This document shows, in pieces, positions 1 to 5,210 of a stretch of DNA of 6,157 bases (position 1 is its first letter; each line of letters opens with the position of its first letter). The notes beneath the pieces are model-generated. The model searched no databases. It saw only the letters and a list, made by a program, of their open reading frames with translations, and was not told where the DNA came from. The stretch covers positions 1 to 6,157 of the forward strand of contig NZ_CAMPGZ010000223.1 of the NCBI RefSeq assembly GCF_946885725.1. Reading direction: 5' to 3'. The DNA comes from an uncultured Nocardioides sp. (GTDB lineage: Bacteria > Actinomycetota > Actinomycetes > Propionibacteriales > Nocardioidaceae). Both the position numbers and the translations under genes were made by a program.

Positions 1-12
1 GGCGGGCTGATG

Positions 13-50
13 CGCGTCGGGATACCACCGGCTGCTGGGATCCCGTCGCG
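13..50. repeat. Imperfect inverted repeat (hairpin)
   Basis: Positions 13-27 pair with 36-50: 13 of 15 positions are complementary, with two symmetric mismatches (17/46 and 24/39) and an 8-base loop at 28-35. The arms begin CGCG.CGGGAT and end ATCCCG.CGCG. No T-rich run follows on either strand, so a classical Rho-independent terminator is not shown. A GC-rich terminator-like hairpin for a gene left of the window, or a dispersed palindromic element, are both possible. Confidence 0.5.
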
Positions 51-99
51 TCCGGGCCGAAACTTCACGTGTTTGCTGCATGTTTCGCGTGGGCTGGTC

Positions 100-108
100 T
101 GTGGACAA
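100..108 (-). promoter_or_regulatory. Isolated DnaA-box-like 9-mer
   Basis: The minus strand reads TTGTCCACA, which matches the DnaA-box consensus used by high-GC actinobacteria. It is a single copy, and I see no cluster of further boxes and no AT-rich unwinding element. It is therefore not an origin and may be coincidental. A stray DnaA titration or regulatory site is possible. Confidence 0.25.
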
Positions 109-156
109 CGGGCTGGCTGGGCTGTTTGAGAGACACCTTCTGCTGGTACGGCGTCA

Positions 157-184
157 CTTCCGGGCCGAGGCATCGCCCCGGAAG
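157..184. repeat. Short GC-rich hairpin with tetraloop
   Basis: CTTCCGGG (157-164) pairs with CCCGGAAG (177-184). After a C/C mismatch (165/176), CGA (166-168) pairs with TCG (173-175), closing on a four-base loop GGCA (169-172). Eleven of twelve positions are paired. There is no U-tract on either side. It lies just before the direct-repeat array and may act as a transcription barrier or be part of the same repeat cluster. Confidence 0.5.
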
Positions 185-198
185 CTCATACCGCGGAG

Positions 199-251
199 GG
201 ACAAGACGCGCCGACTCGGCGGCCTGGATGAGGACAAGACGCGCCGACTCG
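199..251 (+). repeat. Direct repeat pair, 20 bp, 33-bp period
   Basis: GGACAAGACGCGCCGACTCG occurs exactly at 199-218 and again at 232-251. The core GCGCCGAC(T/C)CG is shared with the 32-bp units that follow, so this pair looks like a diverged leading edge of the same array. Confidence 0.8.
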
Positions 252-370
252 CCGACCCGGCTCCAACCTCCCGGGAAGAAGCGCCGACCCGGCTCCAACC
301 TCCCGGGAAGAAGCGCCGACCCGGCTCCAACCTCCCGCACAAACGCGCCGACCCGGCGCGAACCTCCCGC
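249..370 (+). repeat. Tandem array of 32-bp units, four copies
   Basis: Units start near 249, 281, 313 and 345, exactly 32 bp apart, with the common core CGCCGACCCGGC(T/G)C(C/G)AACCTCCCG. Copies 1 and 2 are identical for 30 bases and end in GGGAAGAA. Copy 3 diverges at its tail, and copy 4 differs in the middle and lacks the tail. The units are non-coding as far as I can see. Their inverted counterpart at 385-409 shows the same sequence also exists in the opposite orientation, as expected for a dispersed intergenic repeat family. The spacers are far too short for a CRISPR array. Confidence 0.85.
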
Positions 371-409
371 TCCGCTGGCGCTCCGCGGGAGGTTCGAGCC
401 GGGTCGGCG
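346..409 (-). terminator. Long hairpin after pstB, probable terminator
   Basis: Positions 346-370 and 385-409 are reverse complements at 24 of 25 positions (the single mismatch is 358/397), with a 14-base loop at 371-384. Read on the minus strand, the stem begins 9 bases after the pstB stop codon, the usual place for an operon terminator. No strong U-tract follows, although a short GCGTTTGTG is present. Long GC-rich stems without a U-run are common downstream of actinobacterial genes. The 346-370 arm is also copy 4 of the 32-bp array, so the structure may be a repeat element doing double duty. Its activity is inferred. Confidence 0.6.
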
Positions 410-418
410 TACCGTGCC

Positions 419-1198
419 TTATCCGAAACGGCCGCTGATGTAAGCCTCGGTCGACGGGTCGTCGGGGGCGGCGAAGATCTTCTGCGTCGGGTTCATCTCG
501 ACGAGCCGGCCGGGCTGGCCGGGGCCGGCGAGGTTGAAGAAGCCGGTGTCGTCGGAGACGCGCGCGGCCTGCTGCATGTTGTGCGTGACGATCACGATCG
601 TGTAGTCGGCCTTGAGCTGGTGGATCAGGTCCTCGATCGCGGCCGTCGAGATCGGGTCGAGCGCGGAGCAGGGCTCGTCCATCAGCAGCACCTGCGGCTC
701 GACGGCGATGGCGCGGGCGATGCACAGCCGCTGCTGCTGGCCGCCGGACAGCGACGAGCCGGGCCGGTCGAGGCGGTCCTTGACCTCGTTCCACAGGTTC
801 GCGCCGCGCAGCGACCGCTCGACGATCGCGTCGGCCTCGGACTTCGGCATGCGCTTGCCGTTGAGCCGGTTGCCGGCCAGCACGTTGTCGTAGATCGACA
901 TCGTCGGGAACGGGTTCGGCCGCTGGAACACCATGCCGATCAGGCGCCGCACCTGCACCGGGTCGACGTCGCGGTCGTACAGGTCCTGCCCGTCGATCAC
1001 GATCTTGCCGTCCACGCGCGCGCCGGGGATCACCTCGTGCATCCGGTTCAGCGAGCGCAGGAACGTCGACTTGCCGCAGCCCGACGGGCCGATCAGCGCG
1101 GTGACGGACCGCGCGCGGATGGTCATGTTGACGCCCTGCACGGCGAGGAAGTCGCCGTAGTAGATGTCCAGGTCGGAGACGTCGATGCTCGTGGCCAT
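419..1198 (-). CDS. pstB: Phosphate ABC transporter ATP-binding protein PstB
   Basis: Cytoplasmic ATPase that powers phosphate uptake through PstC-PstA. The 259-residue product has every ABC signature in order: Walker [10 protein letters not shown] (37-45), Q-loop at Q92 within the PstB-typical FQRPNPFP, signature LSGGQQQR (150-157), Walker B VLLMDEP (170-176) with catalytic E175, D-loop SALD (178-181) and switch histidine H206. Length and the RPNPFP motif are characteristic of PstB rather than a generic ABC ATPase. The ATG at 1198-1196 follows pstA by 18 bases, with AAGGA six bases upstream as ribosome binding site. It is the last gene of the operon; the stop is TAA, and a long hairpin begins 9 bases later. 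No phoU follows, unlike in Escherichia coli. I see no lesion. Confidence 0.98.
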   Translation of the reverse strand: MATSIDVSDLDIYYGDFLAVQGVNMTIRARSVTALIGPSGCGKSTFLRSLNRMHEVIPGARVDGKIVIDGQDLYDRDVDPVQVRRLIGMVFQRPNPFPTMSIYDNVLAGNRLNGKRMPKSEADAIVERSLRGANLWNEVKDRLDRPGSSLSGGQQQRLCIARAIAVEPQVLLMDEPCSALDPISTAAIEDLIHQLKADYTIVIVTHNMQQAARVSDDTGFFNLAGPGQPGRLVEMNPTQKIFAAPDDPSTEAYISGRFG

Positions 1199-1216
1199 GG
1201 TGGTTCCTTCTCCGGC

Positions 1217-2164
1217 CTAGCGGCGGCCGGACGTCGGGGAGAAGAACTTGCTGACAGCGCGGGCGAGGAGGTTCAGCCCCATCACGAGGGCGATCAGCAC
1301 CAGCGCGGCGCCCCACGCGCGGGCCTGCCCGAGCTCCGGCGGTACGCCGGGCTGGGTGAACGAGTAGTAGATGAACACCGGCAGCGTCGCCATCCGCTCC
1401 GAGAACACGTTGAGGTTCACCGAGTCGGTGTCGCCGGCGATGATCAGCAGCGGCGCGGTCTCGCCCGCCACCCGCGCGACCGCGAGCATCACGCCGGTGA
1501 CGATGCCCGCGAGCGAGGTGGGGAGGACGACCTTGAGGATCGTGCGCCACTTCGGCACCCCGAGGGCGTACGCCGCCTCGCGGAGCTCGCCGGGGACGAG
1601 CTTGAGCATCTCCTCGGTGGACCGCACGACGACCGGGATCATCAACACCGACAGGGCGATGGAGCCGCCGAAGCCCATCCGCACGCCCGGGCCGAAGATC
1701 AGCACGAACAGCGAGTAGGCGAACAGCCCGGCGACGATCGACGGGATGCCGGTCATCACGTCGACGAGGAACGTGATGACGCGCGCGGTGCGGCTGCCGC
1801 CGCCGTACTCGACCAGGTAGACCGCGGCCATGATGCCGACCGGCACCGAGATCAACGCGGCGAACAGCGTGACGAGCAGCGTGCCCATCAGCGCGTGGTA
1901 GATGCCGCCGCCCTCGCCGACGACGTTGCGCATCGACCAGGTGAAGAACTGCGGCGACATCATCGGCAGACCGTTGCTGACCACCGCCCACATCAGCGTG
2001 ACCAGCGGCAGCATCACGATCGCGAACGCCGACCACACCAGCACCGTGGCGAGCCGGTCCTTCGCCGCCCGGCGGCCCGCGACCTTCCACGACCGCGCCG
2101 GAGGCGGCAGGCCCGGAGACCGCCGCGCAACGGTGTCGACGCGGGGAAGCGTGGGTGCGCTCAT
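1217..2164 (-). CDS. pstA: Phosphate ABC transporter permease PstA
   Basis: Inner-membrane channel subunit that pairs with PstC and contacts PstB. The product has 315 residues. A hydrophilic N-terminal tail of about 38 residues, basic and proline-rich, is followed by about six membrane segments near 40-62, 92-117, 128-157, 167-185, 219-243 and 285-305. The ABC permease EAA loop is seen as EAAYALGVPKWRTILKVVLP (196-215), and the RVAGETAPL stretch (231-239) is typical of PstA. I start at the ATG at 2164-2162 because GGAGGG lies six bases upstream (2176-2171) and this ATG overlaps the pstC stop as ATGA, a classic translational-coupling junction. The frame is open further upstream, but that part lies inside pstC and does not resemble a permease. 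The stop is TAG. Confidence 0.97.
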   Translation of the reverse strand: MSAPTLPRVDTVARRSPGLPPPARSWKVAGRRAAKDRLATVLVWSAFAIVMLPLVTLMWAVVSNGLPMMSPQFFTWSMRNVVGEGGGIYHALMGTLLVTLFAALISVPVGIMAAVYLVEYGGGSRTARVITFLVDVMTGIPSIVAGLFAYSLFVLIFGPGVRMGFGGSIALSVLMIPVVVRSTEEMLKLVPGELREAAYALGVPKWRTILKVVLPTSLAGIVTGVMLAVARVAGETAPLLIIAGDTDSVNLNVFSERMATLPVFIYYSFTQPGVPPELGQARAWGAALVLIALVMGLNLLARAVSKFFSPTSGRR

Positions 2165-3102
2165 CGTCCGCCCTCCACTCGGCCGCGGGCCGCGATCGCG
2201 CGACCCAGGAAGTTCACCGCGAACGTCACGACGAACAGCACCAGGCCGGTGAAGACCAGCACGTTCACCTTCAGCCCGGACGCCTCGCCGAACTGCAGCG
2301 CGATGTTGGCGGCGATCGTCGACGGGTTGGTGCTCGAGATGAGGTTGAACGTCACGACGCCGGTCGCGCTCAGCACCATCGCCACGGCCATCGTCTCGCC
2401 GAGGGCGCGGCCGAGGCCGAGCATCGTCGCGGAGACCATCCCCGAGCGGCCGTGGGGGAGCACCGTCATCCGGATCATCTCCCAGCGCGTCGCGCCCAGC
2501 GCCAGCGCCGCCTCCTGGTGCATCGCCGGGGTCTGCGCGAACACCTCGCGCGTGACCGCGGTGATGATCGGCAGCGCCATCACCGCCAGCACGAGCGCGG
2601 CGGTGAGGATCGTGCGACCGGTCGAGGACGCCGGGCCGGCGAACAGCGGGAGGAAGCCGAGGTTCGCCTCGAGCCACTCGTAGAGCCCGACGGTCCGCGG
2701 CGCCAGCACGTTGATGCCCCAGAGCCCGTAGACGACGGACGGTACGGCGGCGAGCAGGTCGATCAGGGCGCCGAGCGTGCGGGCCAGGCGGCGCGGCGCG
2801 TAGTGAGAGATCACCAGCGCGACGCCGATCGCGAGCGGGGTGGCCACGACCATCGCCAGCAGCGCGGCCAGCAGCGTGCCGAACAGCAGTGGCCAGACGT
2901 AGAGCGTGATCCCGGCCTTGCCGTCCAGGGCGGCCTCGCCCGCGGTGACGGCCGGCAGTCCCTCGACGGTGAGGAAGACCGCGACACCGGCGAGAGCGAC
3001 CAGGATCGCGATCCCGGCGGCCCGCGCCGTACCCGAGAAGACCAGGTCTCCGGTACGTCGCGCGGGTGCGCGCATCGCGGGCGCGGCGTCGGTGGCGGCC
3101 AT
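2161..3102 (-). CDS. pstC: Phosphate ABC transporter permease PstC
   Basis: Second channel subunit of the PstSCAB importer. The product has 313 residues: a short polar N-terminus, then about six hydrophobic segments near 28-48, 70-98, 111-132, 164-184, 226-250 and 279-300. The permease EAA loop is at 197-216 (EAALALGATRWEMIRMTVLP), followed by GLGRALGETMAVAMV (229-243), a stretch characteristic of PstC. The periplasmic loop around 250-278 also fits the family. The ATG at 3102-3100 begins 2 bases after the pstS stop (TGAGCATG), so translation is probably coupled. An in-frame ATG at codon 10 is an alternative start but lies farther from the junction. The pstC stop overlaps the pstA start. Confidence 0.97.
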   Translation of the reverse strand: MAATDAAPAMRAPARRTGDLVFSGTARAAGIAILVALAGVAVFLTVEGLPAVTAGEAALDGKAGITLYVWPLLFGTLLAALLAMVVATPLAIGVALVISHYAPRRLARTLGALIDLLAAVPSVVYGLWGINVLAPRTVGLYEWLEANLGFLPLFAGPASSTGRTILTAALVLAVMALPIITAVTREVFAQTPAMHQEAALALGATRWEMIRMTVLPHGRSGMVSATMLGLGRALGETMAVAMVLSATGVVTFNLISSTNPSTIAANIALQFGEASGLKVNVLVFTGLVLFVVTFAVNFLGRAIAARGRVEGGR

Positions 3103-3104
3103 GC

Positions 3105-4220
3105 TCAGCCGCCCGTGATGCCGTCGACGACCGCGCGAGCCTTCTCGGCGATCGCGGCCGGGAGCGGCGCCGAGCCTGCGCTCTCCGCGGCCGCCTGCTG
3201 GCCCTCGTCGCTCAGGACGTAACCGAGGTAGTCCTTGACCAGCTCAGCCTCCGCCGCGTCGGCGTACGACGGGCAGGCGATGAGGTAGGAGCTGAGCACG
3301 ATCGGGTAGACGCCCGCCTCCTCGGTGGTGTGGTCGAGGTCGTAGACCAGCGCGGTCTCGCCGGCGGTGTCCGCCTCGGGCGAGACCTCGAGGATCTTCG
3401 CCGCGGCCTCGGCGGTGGGCAGCTCGAAGCCGTCGCCGACACCGATCGCGGCGGTGCCGAGGTCGCCGGCCTGGCTCGCGTCCGCGTACCCGATCGAGCC
3501 CGCTCCGTTGGCGACCGCAGCGACGACGCCGGACGTGCCGCTGGCGCCCTCCCCGCCGTTAAAGGGCCAGTTCTCGACCTCGCCGTGCGGCCAGGCCTCG
3601 GGCGCGACCGCGGAGAGGTAGTCGGTGAAGTTGCCGGTGGTGCCGGACTCGTCGGAGCGGTGCACCGGGGTGATCCGCTCCGACGGCAGGTCGGTGCCGG
3701 GGTTGTCGTCGGCGATCGCCGGGTCGTCCCACGTGGTGATGGTGCCGGCGAAGATGCCCGCGAGCGTGTCGGGGCTCAGCCGCAGGTCGTCGACGTCGTC
3801 GAGGTTGTAGATCACGGCGATCGGCGAGACGTAGCTCGGCACCTCGATCGGCGGCTGCCCGTCGCACCGCTCGGTGGCGGCGTCGAGCTCTCCCTCGTCG
3901 TCGGTCAGGTAGGAGTCCGACCCGGCGAACGAGAAGCCGCCGGAGATGAACTGCTCGCGACCGCCGCCCGACCCGATCGGGTCGTAGTTCACGGTCACGT
4001 CGGGATGCGTCTGCTGGAAGCCGGCGCGCCAGGCACCCTGCGCGGCCTCCTGCGAGCTGGCGCCGCCGCCGTTGAGGGTGCCGGAGAGGGCGCTCGCATC
4101 GCCGCTGCTGGTCTCCGCTTGTGCGCTGGTCTCGTTGGGCGCGCTGCACGCGGCCAGGCCGACCCCGAGGGCGAGGGCGGCCGCCACGGCCGCCGGTCGG
4201 CGAAGGGAAGTGACGTTCAC
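3105..4220 (-). CDS. pstS: Phosphate-binding lipoprotein PstS
   Basis: Extracytoplasmic receptor that delivers phosphate to PstC-PstA. The 371-residue precursor begins with a basic stretch (R7-R8), a hydrophobic core and the lipobox LAAC with lipidated C25, so the mature protein is membrane-anchored. A Ser/Thr/Glu-rich linker to about residue 45 precedes the binding-protein fold. Phosphate-contacting motifs of the family are visible: GGGASSQ (51-57), GSGGG (83-87), the aspartate in GSDSYL (D102), and RSDESGTTGNF (188-198), equivalent to the Arg-Ser-Asp-x-Ser-Gly-Thr loop of known PstS proteins. The start is GTG (4220-4218), chosen because AGGAGA (4232-4227) sits six bases upstream and because it gives a normal signal peptide. 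It is first in the operon, preceded by a PHO box, and is expected to be the most strongly phosphate-regulated gene. Confidence 0.97.
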   Translation of the reverse strand: MNVTSLRRPAAVAAALALGVGLAACSAPNETSAQAETSSGDASALSGTLNGGGASSQEAAQGAWRAGFQQTHPDVTVNYDPIGSGGGREQFISGGFSFAGSDSYLTDDEGELDAATERCDGQPPIEVPSYVSPIAVIYNLDDVDDLRLSPDTLAGIFAGTITTWDDPAIADDNPGTDLPSERITPVHRSDESGTTGNFTDYLSAVAPEAWPHGEVENWPFNGGEGASGTSGVVAAVANGAGSIGYADASQAGDLGTAAIGVGDGFELPTAEAAAKILEVSPEADTAGETALVYDLDHTTEEAGVYPIVLSSYLIACPSYADAAEAELVKDYLGYVLSDEGQQAAAESAGSAPLPAAIAEKARAVVDGITGG

Positions 4221-4260
4221 TTCGGTTCTCCTGCGTCAGGACTCGTCGATTACGACTGCG

Positions 4261-4266
4261 ACGCTA
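4261..4266 (-). promoter_or_regulatory. Candidate -10 element of the pst operon
   Basis: The minus strand reads TAGCGT, which fits the actinobacterial TANNNT pattern. It would put the transcript start near 4254, leaving a leader of about 34 bases that includes the ribosome binding site. No recognisable -35 lies at the usual distance, as expected if PhoP recruits polymerase from the PHO box upstream. The rest of the 108-bp gap shows no terminator for the gene upstream. Confidence 0.3.
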
Positions 4267-4275
4267 GGCAGCCGA

Positions 4276-4315
4276 GGTGACGCGCCCGCCGAGGCTTGGT
4301 GAACGCGAGGTGAAC
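4276..4315 (-). promoter_or_regulatory. PHO box (PhoP operator) upstream of pstS
   Basis: On the minus strand GTTCACC occurs twice, at 4315-4309 and 4304-4298, exactly 11 bases apart (GTTCACC TCGC GTTCACC). This is the direct-repeat-unit arrangement known for PhoP operators in Streptomyces. Continuing in 11-base phase, the third position (4293-4287) is poorly matched, and the fourth (4282-4276) reads CGTCACC, matching 5 of 7. The site lies in the pstS upstream gap, so it predicts activation of the whole pst operon under phosphate starvation. It begins 14 bases beyond the stop codon of the upstream gene. Confidence 0.85.
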
Positions 4316-4328
4316 GCCGGCTGTCGAG

Positions 4329-5192
4329 TCAGGGGGCGTGCCGCTCGACCGCGACGACGTGGCCGCGGCGGTGGTGCGCGACGAGCATCTCGCCCGGCTC
4401 GAGCCGCGTCTCCGGTACGCCGAGGGCGTCCCAGATGAGCGGCAGCACCGGGCGGTGCGAGCACAGCACCGCGGGCACGCCCCCGGTCACGAGGTCGTCC
4501 ACGACGTCGGCGACGGCGTCGCGGGTGGCGTCCTCCTCGGACAGCGCGTCGGTCACGTGCAGGTCCGTGCGCGTCTCGTGGGCGTACGGCGCGAGCGTGG
4601 TCCAGCACCGCCGCGAGCTCGACGACACGATCCGCTCGACGCCGTACGCCGCGAGGAGGGGGACGAGCTTGCGGGACTGGACGAGGCCGGGCTCGGCCAG
4701 CGGACGCTCGCGGTCGTCGCCGCGCCAACCCTTGCGCGGCTCGGCCTCCGCGTGGCGGAGCACCACGAGCGGCGTGGTGCGCCGGCGTTGCTTGGCAAAG
4801 CTGTCGAGCAGCTCGCGGTCGTGCTCCTGGGTGAGCAGCCGGCGCGCTTCGCCGAGGTCGAGCCAGCGCACGTCGTCGACCTCGGCGTTGGGCTCGTAGC
4901 CGGACACGTCGTCGTCGCCGACCACGCACGCGGCCCAGTAGTACACGCGCTTGCGACGACGCGTCCCGTTGCCGACGGTGTAGTCGACGTGCGGCAGCGG
5001 CGGCCCGAGCCGCACACGCAGCCCGGTCTCCTCCTCGACCTCGCGCACCGCGCACGCGAGCAGGTGCTCGTCGGCGTCGAGCTTGCCCTTGGGGAACGAC
5101 CAGTCGTCGTACTTCGGACGGTGGATCAGCAGCACCTGCGGACCCCGACGGGAGACCACCGCACCGGCCGCGATGACCTCCGGCTGATCCAC
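4329..5192 (-). CDS. mutT1: MutT1-like Nudix hydrolase fused to a histidine phosphatase
   Basis: A 287-residue two-domain enzyme. The Nudix domain (about 5-135) has a perfect Nudix box at 36-58: G36, E42 and REVEEETGL (50-58), with the preceding HRPKYDDWSFPKGK. The C-terminal domain (about 141-285) is a histidine phosphatase: catalytic LRHAEA with R146 and H147 (RHA instead of the usual RHG), second arginine R195 in SSSSRRCWTT, likely acid E219 or E220, and second histidine H246 in CSHRPVLP. This order matches mycobacterial MutT1, which hydrolyses 8-oxo-(d)GTP and dinucleoside polyphosphates; the substrate here is inferred. The start is GTG (5192-5190) with no Shine-Dalgarno sequence, so the mRNA may be leaderless. 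It points the same way as pstS, 108 bp upstream, and no terminator is evident between them. Confidence 0.9.
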   Translation of the reverse strand: MDQPEVIAAGAVVSRRGPQVLLIHRPKYDDWSFPKGKLDADEHLLACAVREVEEETGLRVRLGPPLPHVDYTVGNGTRRRKRVYYWAACVVGDDDVSGYEPNAEVDDVRWLDLGEARRLLTQEHDRELLDSFAKQRRRTTPLVVLRHAEAEPRKGWRGDDRERPLAEPGLVQSRKLVPLLAAYGVERIVSSSSRRCWTTLAPYAHETRTDLHVTDALSEEDATRDAVADVVDDLVTGGVPAVLCSHRPVLPLIWDALGVPETRLEPGEMLVAHHRRGHVVAVERHAP

Positions 5193-5197
5193 GTCGT

Positions 5198-5204
5198 TAG
5201 TCTC
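5198..5204. promoter_or_regulatory. Putative bidirectional promoter with overlapping -10 elements
   Basis: The plus strand reads TAGTCT at 5198-5203, matching TANNNT, seven bases before the plus-strand GTG at 5211. The minus strand reads GAGACT at 5204-5199, six bases before the minus-strand GTG at 5192. Neither gene has a Shine-Dalgarno sequence, so both could be leaderless with transcript starts at or next to their start codons. The two -10 candidates overlap by five bases. No convincing -35 is seen for either direction. The assignment is inferred from spacing. Confidence 0.5.
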
Positions 5205-5210
5205 ACACGG

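Larger units (their letters stand above)
1..198. other. Intergenic or edge region, no gene supported
   Basis: I see no coding region here that I would defend. All frames that stay open are short. A minus-strand frame starting at an ATG at 81-79 runs off the left edge (begins MQQTREVSARTRRDP) but has no clear ribosome binding site, and its third-position GC is not distinctive. A plus-strand frame entering from the left edge stops at 127-129 and looks no better. The stretch does hold two hairpin-forming inverted repeats (13-50 and 157-184) and a DnaA-box-like 9-mer (100-108), listed separately. It could be the 3' flank of a gene left of the window. Confidence 0.5.

Noticed and set aside
1..81. 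Minus-strand partial gene starting at the ATG at 81-79 and running off the left edge
   Set aside because: Only 27 codons are visible. There is no clear ribosome binding site, the codon bias is not decisive, and the region also forms a strong hairpin. It is possible but not supportable from this window.
199..370. CRISPR array
   Set aside because: The repeats are head to tail at 32 bp with essentially no unique spacers, so this is a tandem repeat and not a repeat-spacer array. No cas genes are present.
1412..2270. Scattered GTTCACC heptamers inside pstA and pstC
   Set aside because: They are single copies within coding sequence, with no second unit 11 bases away, and are explained by common codons.
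80..2683. A very long plus-strand open frame (over 860 codons) antisense to pstB, pstA and part of pstC
   Set aside because: It crosses the repeat array and lies opposite genes with complete family motifs. Its product is a low-complexity run of Arg, His, Asp and Gly, typical of the antisense frame of high-GC genes.
4215..4231. A second PHO-box-like pair on the plus strand (GTTCACT, then GTTCTCC)
   Set aside because: The spacing is 10 bases and not 11, the matches are partial, and the sequence overlaps the pstS start codon and its ribosome binding site.
3066..4280. Long plus-strand open frame antisense to pstS
   Set aside because: It is fully covered by pstS, which has a lipobox and phosphate-binding motifs. 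The antisense product is Arg/Gly/Val-rich without recognisable domains.
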